In this document: positions 8,068-17,300 of the stretch, one piece after another
Layout: the number at the start of each line of letters is the position of its first letter
How positions within the stretch are numbered: the stretch's first letter is position 1
Origin: an uncultured Clostridium sp.
GTDB lineage: Bacteria > Bacillota > Clostridia > Lachnospirales > Lachnospiraceae
Direction of reading: 5' to 3'
DNA length: 64,000 nucleotides
NCBI GenBank assembly: GCA_947644195.1
Contig: CANRZB010000009.1
Span: 1 to 64,000, forward strand
Translations under genes and position numbers: made by a program
Notes under the pieces: generated by a model
Seen by the model: the letters and a program-made list of their open reading frames with translations, nothing else
Told to the model about the DNA's origin: nothing
Databases searched by the model: none

Positions 8068-9255
8068 TTACGAATCCGTCGGTTTGGTCTGACATAATTT
8101 CAGTCCGAACAGCATCACGACCGGAAAGGCGATGGAAGCCAGCAGGCCGAGACGGATGTTATCCTGGAATTCCGTTGAGAGATAGCCGACGAGTGTGGGA
8201 CCGGAGGAACAGCCAATATCTCCAGCAAATGCCAGCAAAGCAAACATGGCGGTGCCTCCCAGAGGACACGTTAGGGAAGCCAGACTGTAGATTCCCGGCC
8301 ACATCGCTGCGACGGACAGACCACAGATCCCACAGCCGATCAAAGAGAGGGCAGGAATCGGTGATAACGATACGGTCAAATAACTGATGATACAGAGGAT
8401 GGCGCTGATGCTTAAATACCTTGTCAGAGAAAACCGTTCCCCTACGGTAGCATGCAGCACCCTGCCGGTACCCATCAGGATGGCAAAAAAGCAGGGGCCA
8501 GCCAGATCGCCAATTGTCTTGGAGACATGTAATCCAGTTTCCGCCAGTGCAGATGCCCATTGGCTCATTGCCAGTTCAGAAGCGCCGCTGCATATCATGA
8601 GAAGGGCCAAAATCCAAAAGATTCTGGTTTTTATCAACGCAGAAATGGTCATTCCTTCTCCTTCTTCGGTCAAAGTATTGATCGGTACGACTGCAAAATA
8701 AAAGATATTAAAAATTGGGATCACTGCCCACATACAGGCAATCTGTTTCCAATACTGGATTCCTACAAAGTGAAAAAGTAGGGTGGAGACTAGAACCACC
8801 AGTACCGATCCCCAGCAGTAAAAGGAATGTAACAGGCTCATTGCGGCTGTACTGCTGTCGGTGGGACAGGCTTCCACGATAGGACTGATGACCACTTCTG
8901 TCAATCCGCCGCCAATCGCATAGATCACGACGGCGATACAGATACCCAAATAGGGGGTGGGAAAAAGATCTGGCAGTACTCCCAAGAAGATCAAACCAGC
9001 GGCAGCAAAGATATGGGCAAGTACTGCGGATGCACGGTATCCAATCCGATCAATATATTTGGCAGAGAGCAGATCTACGATGATCTGCGTACAAAAATTA
9101 ATGGTAACCAATAATCCAATTTGGGAGAGTGGAATCTGGTATGTGCTGTGAAACGTGACAAAAAGTAGAGGCGCAAAGTTGTTTACAATGGCTTGCGTGA
9201 TATAGCCAATGTAACTGGCGGCTATGGTATGCTTGAAATTAGTATGGATATGCAT
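8068..9255 (-). CDS. MFS transporter
   Basis: A 395-residue integral membrane protein with about 12 hydrophobic segments in two halves, the layout of the major facilitator superfamily. The loop between the second and third helices reads AKYIDRIGYR, a variant of the MFS signature GXXXDRXGRR. The central loop is acidic and short (LTEEGEG, about residue 206). Helix 4 carries charged residues, as in sugar- or FucP-like porters, but the substrate cannot be told. It probably heads a two-gene unit with the SDR downstream. Confidence 0.85.
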   Translation of the reverse strand: MHIHTNFKHTIAASYIGYITQAIVNNFAPLLFVTFHSTYQIPLSQIGLLVTINFCTQIIVDLLSAKYIDRIGYRASAVLAHIFAAAGLIFLGVLPDLFPTPYLGICIAVVIYAIGGGLTEVVISPIVEACPTDSSTAAMSLLHSFYCWGSVLVVLVSTLLFHFVGIQYWKQIACMWAVIPIFNIFYFAVVPINTLTEEGEGMTISALIKTRIFWILALLMICSGASELAMSQWASALAETGLHVSKTIGDLAGPCFFAILMGTGRVLHATVGERFSLTRYLSISAILCIISYLTVSLSPIPALSLIGCGICGLSVAAMWPGIYSLASLTCPLGGTAMFALLAFAGDIGCSSGPTLVGYLSTEFQDNIRLGLLASIAFPVVMLFGLKLCQTKPTDS

Positions 9256-9591
9256 TTTGATTCCTATTCCTCCGTCGTTGAAAAGATAGATCCAAGAGCA
9301 TGCAGATGCTGGAATTGGTTTTGCAGCACTGATGTTGGCATGATGAAATCAATATTTTTATCATCATATCTTAACTGAGTGAAAAAAGCAACTAAATTCT
9401 ACCGGTGAATTTTCGGGGGTTATATAGAATGAGAAGTCATTTCGGATTGTTTATAGCAGAGAGTATGATTCCATTTTATCATGGGCGGGATAGCAATAGA
9501 AGATCGTGGATCGGGATGGACGGTCGGAGTCAAAGTATGATATGATAAGATGTAATTGTTTTGTGCGGTGGGACGCAGAATGGAGGGAGAA
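9256..9591. other. intergenic region between divergent genes
   Basis: About 336 bases without a gene, between the MFS start on the - strand and the HD-GYP start on the + strand. AT-rich patches around 9340-9375 and 9535-9550 probably contain the two promoters, but I cannot pick convincing -35/-10 pairs. No riboswitch or strong hairpin is seen. Confidence 0.4.
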
Positions 9592-11310
9592 ATGAAAAAG
9601 AAACGAAATGAGGAGAAGAAACTGAAGTATGGAAATCAAACTCGTCAGTATGTAATGACACTGGTCATTACATTAGTTGCTTTGGTTATCATAGTAGCCT
9701 ATACTTTTGGTTCCTTTTATCGTATTACTAGACAGGATGCCATTACCTTGGGGGAAAATGCGGTAACCAGGGAAGCGGCACAGATGAATAATTTTCTGCT
9801 CAAAGGAACCGATGTTATGCAGGTGACGGAATTGACCGTGAGCTATATGATGAAAAGCGGTGCATCTTCGGAGGAGATTCAGGCATTTTTGCGCCAGCAA
9901 TCCAAGGATTATGAGGAGAAGATTTCTCCAGGTTTTACAGGTATATATGGTTGGTTTCGTGGGGAATATTTAGATGGGAGCGGTTGGATCCCGCCAGCGG
10001 ATTATATTCCAAAGGAACGGCCCTGGTATACGGAAGCGCAGCAGGGTGCCGGTGATGTGGTGGTAGTATCCCCCTATCTGGATACCAAGACAAATACAAT
10101 TTTGTTTTCCGTTGCACAGGTACTCTATGATGGTGACAGCGTTATTTCCTTTGATATTGCCATGGATGAAGTACAGACGATTGCCGAGAGCATCCGTCTG
10201 AATGGGAATGGATATGGTTTTGTGTTAGATGACCAGGGGTTGGTCGTGGCGCATCATGATGAGTGGGAGAAGGGAAAGAATTATCTTCAGGATGCAGATC
10301 AAAAAGGAAGCGATATGCAGAAATTGGTACAGCGGGTGTATCGTAACAAGGAGCAGGACAACCTCTCTTTTGAAATGAAGATTGATGGGGAAGAATGTGT
10401 GGTCTTTTCCCAAAAAGTACAGGAGAAATGGAATGTCCTGTTGATTGTAAATTATGCGGATCTCTTTCGTAGGATCCAGAATAACCTGATTCGTAATATT
10501 GTGGTTTCTCTCTTGATTTTCCTGGTGGTGGTATTTTTCTGTACTACGAGTTACCGCAATCGACAGCAGGCGCTGCATTATGCGGAACAATTACGGGAAT
10601 ATCAGATGACTCTGGAGGACAGGGTAAGGGAGCAGACGCAGGAAATTCGAGAACAGACGGAACAGATGGTGCATATGCAGGAAAATGTTATTGAGGGAAT
10701 GGCAACATTAATTGAAAGCAGAGACGGCAATACGGGGCAGCATGTACGGAATACAAAACGGTATGTGGAAATGATGGTTCGGTACATGTATACCCATGGG
10801 ATGCACCAGGGGGAGATTGATGAGGACTATATGGCGCATATCTGCAATGCCGCACCGTTGCATGACGTCGGCAAGATTATGATATCGGATACGGTGCTCA
10901 ATAAACCGGGGAAATTTACGCCGCAGGAATTTTCAGTTATGCAGACACATTCGGAAATTGGTGGAAAGATCGTAAAAGATATTCTGGGAGAAGGTACGGA
11001 TGAAAACCTGATTCAGATTTCTTCCGATGTTGCGCAGTATCATCATGAGAAATGGGACGGTTCCGGGTATCCGGAGGGTCTGCGCAGGGAGGAAATTCCG
11101 CTGTCTGCCAGGATTATGGCGGTTGCCGATGTATTTGACGCATTGATATCTGTGCGGGTATATAAGGATGCGATGAGTTTTGAGGAAGCGTATCATATCC
11201 TGGAAATGGAAGCAGGGACGCATTTCGATCCGGAACTGGTGCAGGTTTTCGTTGCAATTAAGGATCAGGTTAAGAATTATCTTCGGGATGTGTCTGAGGA
11301 ACCTTGCTAA
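9592..11310 (+). CDS. Cache-domain membrane protein with HD-GYP phosphodiesterase output
   Basis: Probable c-di-GMP phosphodiesterase or related signalling enzyme of 572 residues. A helix near residues 22-45 anchors an extracellular region of about 260 residues that looks like a double Cache ligand sensor (GWFRG...YIPKERPWYTEA, DITK-like region YLDTKTNTILFSVAQ). A second helix near 305-325 and a coiled coil (about 330-370) lead to the HD-GYP domain. APLHDVGK near residue 420 and HHEKWDGSGYP near 484 are the metal and GYP motifs. The ATG at 9592 follows GGAGGGA; the frame is open upstream. The ligand is unknown. Confidence 0.88.
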   Translation: MKKKRNEEKKLKYGNQTRQYVMTLVITLVALVIIVAYTFGSFYRITRQDAITLGENAVTREAAQMNNFLLKGTDVMQVTELTVSYMMKSGASSEEIQAFLRQQSKDYEEKISPGFTGIYGWFRGEYLDGSGWIPPADYIPKERPWYTEAQQGAGDVVVVSPYLDTKTNTILFSVAQVLYDGDSVISFDIAMDEVQTIAESIRLNGNGYGFVLDDQGLVVAHHDEWEKGKNYLQDADQKGSDMQKLVQRVYRNKEQDNLSFEMKIDGEECVVFSQKVQEKWNVLLIVNYADLFRRIQNNLIRNIVVSLLIFLVVVFFCTTSYRNRQQALHYAEQLREYQMTLEDRVREQTQEIREQTEQMVHMQENVIEGMATLIESRDGNTGQHVRNTKRYVEMMVRYMYTHGMHQGEIDEDYMAHICNAAPLHDVGKIMISDTVLNKPGKFTPQEFSVMQTHSEIGGKIVKDILGEGTDENLIQISSDVAQYHHEKWDGSGYPEGLRREEIPLSARIMAVADVFDALISVRVYKDAMSFEEAYHILEMEAGTHFDPELVQVFVAIKDQVKNYLRDVSEEPC

Positions 11311-11362
11311 TGGAACAGCATGGCTGGGATAGTAACTGTTTGGGAAAGGGAGGTAATCGCCT

Positions 11363-12742
11363 ATGGAGAGATCGACAGAAAATGTCTATATCGCCATAGA
11401 TTTGAAGTCCTTTTATGCTTCGATGGAATGTGTGTCCAGAGGTTTGGATCCACTGACAACGAATCTGGTGGTGGCTGATGCGAGCCGGACGGACAAGACG
11501 ATCTGTCTGGCGGTGTCTCCGTCCTTAAAAGCATGGGGGGTTCCGGGAAGACCCAGGTTGTTTGAGGTGGACCAGATACTGGACCGGATCCGGCAGCAGA
11601 CGGGGAAGCAGATTGAATATCTGATTGCACCGCCAAGGATGGAGACCTATATGGATGTATCAGCAGATATTTATGCAATCTACCTCAAGTATGTTAGCGC
11701 AGAAGATATTCATGTATATAGCATTGATGAGTGTTTTATCGATGTGACCAGGTATCTGGGACTGTATGGAAAGACCGCCTATGAACTGGCCAGAGATATG
11801 ATCTACGATGTATTGGGACAGACGGGAATTACAGCGACAGCAGGGATCGGTTCCAACTTATATCTTTGTAAGATTGCCATGGACATTTGGGCAAAACATG
11901 TTCCGGCAGATGAGGCGGGAGTGCGGATTGCCCAGTTGACGGAGAAAGATTATCGCAGGCTGTTGTGGGATCACCAGCCGATCACGGATTTCTGGCGTGT
12001 AGGGAGTGGAATTGCCAGACAGTTAGCGGGAATCGGTATTCAGACCATGGGAGACCTTGCCCGCATGTCAGCGCAGGATGAGGATGTTTTATATCGAATG
12101 TTTGGAATTGATGCAGAACTGCTTATTGATCATGCCTGGGGATATGAACCCTGTACCATGCATGATATAAAATCGTATCAGCCAAAGACAAACAGTTTTT
12201 CCTCCGGGCAGGTATTACAGTGTCCCTATGAGAAGCAAAAGGCGCGGATCGTGGTCCAGGAAATGGTGGAAATGATGGTATTGGAGATGGTTGATGAACG
12301 TGTAGCGACTGACAGTCTGACCTTGACTGTTGGTTATGACCGTTGCAATGTGGATCAGGGGAAGTATCAGGGAGAGGTCAAGATTGACCGTTATGGCAGA
12401 ACGGTTCCAAAGTCGGCACATGGAACTGCAGCTCTGGATTCGCCTTCCAATAGCACTAGAAAAATCACACACGCTGTGCTGGAACTCTATGATCGCATTG
12501 TGTCTTCAGAATTATTTGTGCGGCGGATTACCTTAAGTGCCAATCGGTTGGTTGAGGAAGGATATGTCCAGTTGGATCTGTTTACCGACCCAGAAGAGAT
12601 GAAGAAGGAGAGAAAACTGCAGGAGGCAATGCTTCATATTAAAAAGAAGTACGGAAAGAATTCTATTATCAAAGCATCGGATCTGCAGGAGGGAGCTACT
12701 TTACAGGAACGAAATCGTCAGGTGGGCGGACATAAGGCCTGA
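11363..12742 (+). CDS. Y-family DNA polymerase (UmuC/UvrX-like)
   Basis: Translesion polymerase of 459 residues. The N-terminal AIDLKSFYASMECV holds the first catalytic aspartate, and SIDECFIDVT near residue 122 holds the catalytic Asp-Glu pair. Helix-hairpin-helix and little-finger regions follow. It resembles the Firmicutes UvrX/UmuC branch more than DinB because the following small gene is the usual partner of that branch. The C-terminus is Lys-rich. No LexA/DinR box is evident in the 52 bases upstream. Confidence 0.9.
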   Translation: MERSTENVYIAIDLKSFYASMECVSRGLDPLTTNLVVADASRTDKTICLAVSPSLKAWGVPGRPRLFEVDQILDRIRQQTGKQIEYLIAPPRMETYMDVSADIYAIYLKYVSAEDIHVYSIDECFIDVTRYLGLYGKTAYELARDMIYDVLGQTGITATAGIGSNLYLCKIAMDIWAKHVPADEAGVRIAQLTEKDYRRLLWDHQPITDFWRVGSGIARQLAGIGIQTMGDLARMSAQDEDVLYRMFGIDAELLIDHAWGYEPCTMHDIKSYQPKTNSFSSGQVLQCPYEKQKARIVVQEMVEMMVLEMVDERVATDSLTLTVGYDRCNVDQGKYQGEVKIDRYGRTVPKSAHGTAALDSPSNSTRKITHAVLELYDRIVSSELFVRRITLSANRLVEEGYVQLDLFTDPEEMKKERKLQEAMLHIKKKYGKNSIIKASDLQEGATLQERNRQVGGHKA

Positions 12743-12859
12743 TGTCTGGGGATCTGTGATCAGTTGGGAAAGGGACTGGAGTACAGACGAATCTGTAACG
12801 AGGTGTGTCAAAGGAAAGACCGTGGGATAGAGGGGATGGCACAAAGCAAGGAGGATGAG

Positions 12860-13057
12860 ATGAATAGGAAAGAACCACTTCAACAGCCGAATGGAACACA
12901 TGCATACGATGATATCATTGACTTAGAGTATCCGTTGAAACAGCATGACCGGATAAAGCATCCTCCTATGTCCATAGCGGACCGGGCAAAGATTTTTTCG
13001 CCCTTTGCTGCCCTGAAAGGATATGAGGAGGCAATCCATCTAAAAGAGATGGACTAA
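12860..13057 (+). CDS. small YolD-like partner of the Y-family polymerase
   Basis: A 65-residue protein with the motif IADRAKIFSPFAALKGYEEAI near its C-terminus, typical of the short proteins encoded next to UmuC/UvrX-type polymerases in Firmicutes. The open frame extends upstream to 12764, but the ATG at 12860 has AAGGAGG directly upstream and is preferred. It lies 117 bases after the polymerase on the same strand. Its function is unknown; an accessory role in lesion bypass is inferred from context. Confidence 0.75.
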   Translation: MNRKEPLQQPNGTHAYDDIIDLEYPLKQHDRIKHPPMSIADRAKIFSPFAALKGYEEAIHLKEMD

Positions 13058-13095
13058 GGAATATCGGACCAGATTCGTTTGTCCGTGGGAGTGTT

Positions 13096-13629
13096 TTAGG
13101 GAAGCCCGCTGTGTTTTGACTGTGAAACGGTGGGATCGATAAAAATTTCTGTGTCTGGTGGATGGTAGGTAAAGAGGAGAAAGCAGAGAAAGAGAATAGA
13201 AACCAAACTACCCAGGAATGGTGTATAGGGCTTTAATTTTCCAGACCGTGTGAATTGATATGCGAGATAGAATGATATTGCTGTACTCAGGAGAAAGGTG
13301 CCGATGTCGAACAATAGGAAATTCTTAGTAAGGATACTGGTATATCCATAAAAAATGACCGGGATCCCTACGGTTCCCGCAATTATTCCCCCATAGAGGG
13401 AAGATGCCATTGCAGGATATTTCTTTCCCCATTTCCAGTTACATGCTAATGTGTAAAACAGCATAGGAAAAAATAACAATTTCATGTGTTCCCAGACCGA
13501 TTCATTCACTGGTGAGAACAGACCGATAACAGACTGCTTTCCGCTCCATGCGTAGAGAAAGTGGGCAAGTGAGCCTGTGATAACTACAAATAAAGTTCCA
13601 AAGATCATACTATATCTTAATCGTTTCAT
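13096..13629 (-). CDS. DUF6512-like membrane protein
   Basis: A 177-residue protein with five to six hydrophobic segments. The early motif SPVNESVWEHMKLLFFP (about residues 39-55) is characteristic of a family of unknown-function membrane proteins in Clostridia (DUF6512). No catalytic motif is evident. It runs convergent to the polymerase pair and divergent from the response regulator at 13995. Confidence 0.8.
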   Translation of the reverse strand: MKRLRYSMIFGTLFVVITGSLAHFLYAWSGKQSVIGLFSPVNESVWEHMKLLFFPMLFYTLACNWKWGKKYPAMASSLYGGIIAGTVGIPVIFYGYTSILTKNFLLFDIGTFLLSTAISFYLAYQFTRSGKLKPYTPFLGSLVSILFLCFLLFTYHPPDTEIFIDPTVSQSKHSGLP

Positions 13630-13994
13630 AAAAATTACCCCGAAAGTAGTATATGTATTGGCAGAATTATTATGTAAATTTGTGAAACTTAAAAAAATTG
13701 TAAGAATTGCATTATTGTTGTCGAAATTGAATTGTGGTACGATAACGAGGAAGATTGTGCCAAAAATGTGTCAATTACCCTATAGTGGAGACGGGGGAGG
13801 GAACGGATTTTGTATTTATTTCCCATGGAATCCAACAAAGAGGAGATGTAAGAAATTTGTTAGTTTTTATTTGAAAAAATCATGGATCTGTTTGCTATAC
13901 TGTCTTTGTGATAGGGGAGAGATCGGATCTCATGGGCTCCTTTATCTAGGAAACAGGAAGTATCGGTGTTTATCTAACGGAGGGTTCTCGTAGA
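13630..13994. other. intergenic region upstream of the two-component operon
   Basis: About 365 bases. A + strand reading frame of 138 codons crosses it, but it is AT-rich, lacks a ribosome site and overlaps the start of the - strand gene, so it is not called. TTGTTG-N17-TACGAT around 13715-13745 and TTGAAA-N19-TATACT around 13872-13902 are possible promoters for the response regulator. Confidence 0.35.
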
Positions 13995-14714
13995 ATGAGT
14001 GTTGCTATGGATCAATATCATATTTTAGTTGTAGATGATGACAGGGAGATTGTCCGGTCATTATCAAAGCTTTTGGAGAGGGAAGGGTATCGGGTATCCC
14101 AGGCGTATGATGGATTGGAGGCATTAGATTTGGTGGTCTCCGAGGAAGTCCATCTAATCTTGCTCGATGTGATGATGCCAAAGCTCAATGGGTTATCGGC
14201 ATTGATGAAGATCCGGGAGAAGAAAAATATTCCTGTCATCATGCTTTCGGCAAAATCAGAGGAGAGTGATAAGGTCTTGGGATTATCCATGGGGGCAGAC
14301 GATTATGTGACAAAGCCATATAATACCGCGGAATTGATGGCGAGAGTCCAGTCACAGCTCAGACGGTATTTCTCTCTGGGGACTGCGGTGGAGCGGGACC
14401 ATGCGGCAGATATTCTAAAAAATGGAGGCCTGGCATTGAACCGCAATACCAAAGAACTTTCCGTAGACGGAACTCCGGTACACCTGACAGCAACTGAATA
14501 TAAAATTCTGGAACTTCTGATGGAGCATCCGGGATATGTTTTTTCGGCAGAACAGATCTATAATCAGGTTTGGCGGGAAGATGCCTATGGGGTAGAAAAT
14601 ACCGTAATGGTCCATATTCGCCGAATTCGGGAAAAGATTGAAATTACGCCGAAAAATCCAAAATATCTAAAGGTGGTATGGGGAATTGGATACAAAATTG
14701 AAAAGTTCGATTAA
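13995..14714 (+). CDS. OmpR/PhoB-family response regulator
   Basis: DNA-binding response regulator of 239 residues. The acidic pocket is DDD near residue 14, the phospho-acceptor is D58 in LILLDVMMPK, and the conserved lysine is in VTKPYN near residue 108. A winged-helix domain occupies the last 100 residues (TATEYKILELL...NTVMVHIRRIREKIE). This layout matches VanR-like regulators. The start has GGAGGG ten bases upstream. The sensor kinase gene overlaps its 3' end. Confidence 0.93.
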   Translation: MSVAMDQYHILVVDDDREIVRSLSKLLEREGYRVSQAYDGLEALDLVVSEEVHLILLDVMMPKLNGLSALMKIREKKNIPVIMLSAKSEESDKVLGLSMGADDYVTKPYNTAELMARVQSQLRRYFSLGTAVERDHAADILKNGGLALNRNTKELSVDGTPVHLTATEYKILELLMEHPGYVFSAEQIYNQVWREDAYGVENTVMVHIRRIREKIEITPKNPKYLKVVWGIGYKIEKFD

Positions 14715-16284
14715 ACGAGAAGTGATATTGTTAGTTGCCTGGATCTTTTGGGGTATACTATTTACAGTAACCTATGCTTTGTTTTCCGTCATGCAGCATC
14801 TGTATGAGAGTGTTTATTTCAAAGTAAAGATTAATGTGATCATAGCGGCGGTAGTTCTGATGTTTTTTGGGATTCCATTGGTAATCAGTACGGTTCGGTA
14901 TATGGCATCCGTCTGGCAGACCGAGCGTTCCAGAAAAATATTTTTGGATCATATTCCTTTGGAACTAGCATTGGCGGCAACTATGGTTTTGGGTATGCAG
15001 TGGATTCATTCGGAATTATTTCGGGGAATCTGGTATTTTATGTGGATGGAACATTATGAAGGACACAGGTTATTTTACTACCTGGTTAGTGGAGTGCTGC
15101 AAAATATCAGATCGTTGCTGGTACTGCTGACCGCATTGGGAGTGTCTGCCTGGGTTTTGCTCCGTAAGATCTTTTATGACGATTGGAAAGAGACGTCCTT
15201 GATTTACCGCATCTACGGGAAATTTGGTACTTTCTGCCGCAGGTATCAGGTCTGTTCCTCTCTGGGAAGGAAATTAGTAAGAAGGCGGGGGTTGTTCTGG
15301 TGCATTGTTTTTATCATGTTCGGAGCAGAGGCTTTCACGATACTGTTTATTAGTAATTGGGATTATGATATGGGAGTTCTTAGTGGTGGAATCGCCCTGG
15401 TTATGCAAATATTGATTATTTTGTATCAACGCTTTTTTGGAGTGTATTCACGGGATGTAACTTCCCTGGTAGAGCAGATTGGTGCAGTTTCCCGGACAGA
15501 GCCTTTGGGCGAACAGTTTCGGATCTCGCCAAACAGCATGTTTTACGAACCTTTTCATCAATTGGAAGATCTGGAAGAGACCGTGAAACGCAGTGCAGAA
15601 AAGCAGTTACAGGCAGAAAGGTTAAAGATTGATTTGATTACGAATGTCTCTCATGACTTAAAGACTCCGTTGACGTCTATGGTAGGATATACGGATCTTC
15701 TGAAGCAGGAGGAGCTGGGACCGGAGGCGAAAGATTATGTGGATATTATTTCACAAAAACAGGAATTGCTCAAAGAGATGATCCAAAACCTCTTTGAACT
15801 ATCCAAATCAACCAGTGGGGTCGAAGAGCTGCACATGGAAACTTTGGATATGCGTAAATTATTGGAGCAGATTCTGGGAGATATGGATGATGTGATCCAG
15901 GAGAGCGGTATCGTGGTACGTTGCACCTTTGATGACCCACCGCTATTGTTTTCCGGAGACAACGAAAAGATGTACCGGGTGGTGCAGAATTTATTAGAAA
16001 ATGCCCTCAAATATTCGCTGGAACAGACAAGAATTTATGTGGAGGTAAAGCGGACGGGAGAGTGGCTATCGTTACAGATGAAAAATATATCAAAATATGA
16101 AATGGATTTTAAGGCAGATGAGATTACAGGCAGGTTTGTGAGAGGTGACCGGTCTAGATCGACAAAAGGCCATGGACTGGGATTAGCGATTGCCAGTAGT
16201 TTTACACAAAATATGGGTGGAACGCTGGAGGTGGAAGTCGATGGGGATCTGTTTAAGGTCACGGTTGGTTTTCCGGCGGTGTAG
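14686..16284 (+). CDS. sensor histidine kinase (VanS-like)
   Basis: Membrane sensor of 532 residues with six or so hydrophobic segments in the first 250 residues. A linker and HisKA domain follow (NVSHDLKTPLTSMVGY, histidine near residue 323), then a HATPase domain with N box LLENALKYS and G box GHGLGLAIASS. The start is TTG at 14686, inside the response regulator gene, with AGGTGG nine bases upstream; TTG at 14698 is an alternative. The extended multi-helix sensor region lacks a large extracellular domain, which suggests sensing within the membrane. It probably controls the downstream glycosyltransferase genes. Confidence 0.9.
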   Translation: MDTKLKSSIKREVILLVAWIFWGILFTVTYALFSVMQHLYESVYFKVKINVIIAAVVLMFFGIPLVISTVRYMASVWQTERSRKIFLDHIPLELALAATMVLGMQWIHSELFRGIWYFMWMEHYEGHRLFYYLVSGVLQNIRSLLVLLTALGVSAWVLLRKIFYDDWKETSLIYRIYGKFGTFCRRYQVCSSLGRKLVRRRGLFWCIVFIMFGAEAFTILFISNWDYDMGVLSGGIALVMQILIILYQRFFGVYSRDVTSLVEQIGAVSRTEPLGEQFRISPNSMFYEPFHQLEDLEETVKRSAEKQLQAERLKIDLITNVSHDLKTPLTSMVGYTDLLKQEELGPEAKDYVDIISQKQELLKEMIQNLFELSKSTSGVEELHMETLDMRKLLEQILGDMDDVIQESGIVVRCTFDDPPLLFSGDNEKMYRVVQNLLENALKYSLEQTRIYVEVKRTGEWLSLQMKNISKYEMDFKADEITGRFVRGDRSRSTKGHGLGLAIASSFTQNMGGTLEVEVDGDLFKVTVGFPAV

Positions 16285-16358
16285 GGGAGCTGTGGGTTTG
16301 GCAGATCGGTCTGAAGCATTTGCAGCAAAGATCTGATTGGGAAAAAGGGGTAAAGAAT

Positions 16359-17300
16359 ATGTGTATGATTTCAATTATCGTACCCTGTTACAATGAACAG
16401 GAGGCGATACCGGCATATTATGAGGCAATTGTGCCGGTAATGGAAGAAATGAAACCGGTAAATTTTGAGGTGATCTTTATTGATGATGGATCTGACGATG
16501 GCAGTCTGGCGCTGATGCGTCAGTTGGCAGACAAGGATTCCAGAATCCAATATCTGTCCTTTTCGAGGAATTTTGGGAAAGAGGCGGCATTGTGTGCCGG
16601 TTTAGAACATGCGAAGGGCGACTATGTGGCTGTGATGGACGTGGATCTACAGGATCCGGTCGATTTGCTACCAGAAATGTATGCGAAAGTGCAGTCACCG
16701 GATTGTGATTGTGTGGCAGCGAAACGGGGAGATCGAAAAGGAGAAGGAAAGATTCGTTCTATCTTATCCGATGCATTTTATCGTGTCATTAATCGCATAT
16801 CGCAGGTAGAGTTTGTCAGTGGCGCCAGAGATTATCGTTTGATGAAACGACAGATGGTAGATGCGGTATTAGAGATGCAGGAGTATAATCGTTTCTCCAA
16901 AGGAATTTTTGGATGGGTTGGATTTCGGACGGAGTGGATTGAATATCACAATATTGAGCGGTGTGCCGGACAGACCAAGTGGTCTTTGTTTGACCTGATG
17001 CGCTATTCCCTGGAGGGGATCACGGGATTTTCCGTTCTCCCCTTGTCCTTGGCATCGTTTATGGGATTGGGGTTCTGCCTGCTGTCCGTCTGCTTGATTT
17101 TCTTTATTGTGATCCGTAAATTGATTTTCAGTGATCCTGTGGCGGGATGGACTTCTTTGGTCTGTATTATATTTCTGGTAAGTGGTGTCCAGCTCTTTTG
17201 TATCGGAATCATGGGACAATACCTTGCCAAGACATATCTGGAGTCCAAACGCCGTCCGATCTATATTATACGGGAGAGTAGCGAGGTGGCAGATTCATGA
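16359..17300 (+). CDS. family 2 glycosyltransferase, GtrB/CsbB-like
   Basis: A 313-residue enzyme predicted to load a sugar onto undecaprenyl phosphate at the inner membrane face. The N-terminal GT-A domain carries IIVPCYNEQEAIP, FIDDGSDDGS and DVDLQDP. Two C-terminal membrane helices (about residues 225-250 and 262-290) match the DPM1/GtrB/CsbB type. The ATG at 16359 has AAAGGGG eight bases before it, although the frame is open to 16320. The stop overlaps the YfhO-like start by four bases, so the two are translationally coupled, as with csbB-yfhO partners in Bacillus. Confidence 0.88.
   Translation: MCMISIIVPCYNEQEAIPAYYEAIVPVMEEMKPVNFEVIFIDDGSDDGSLALMRQLADKDSRIQYLSFSRNFGKEAALCAGLEHAKGDYVAVMDVDLQDPVDLLPEMYAKVQSPDCDCVAAKRGDRKGEGKIRSILSDAFYRVINRISQVEFVSGARDYRLMKRQMVDAVLEMQEYNRFSKGIFGWVGFRTEWIEYHNIERCAGQTKWSLFDLMRYSLEGITGFSVLPLSLASFMGLGFCLLSVCLIFFIVIRKLIFSDPVAGWTSLVCIIFLVSGVQLFCIGIMGQYLAKTYLESKRRPIYIIRESSEVADS

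Noticed and set aside
7946-8095. N-terminal extension of the short-chain dehydrogenase
   Set aside because: The Rossmann motif starts directly after the ATG at 7945, which has a good ribosome site, and the extension would overlap the MFS gene end.
13577-13993. 138-codon + strand open frame before the response regulator
   Set aside because: It overlaps the start of the - strand DUF6512-like gene, has no ribosome site, and its composition reads like translated intergenic AT-rich DNA.
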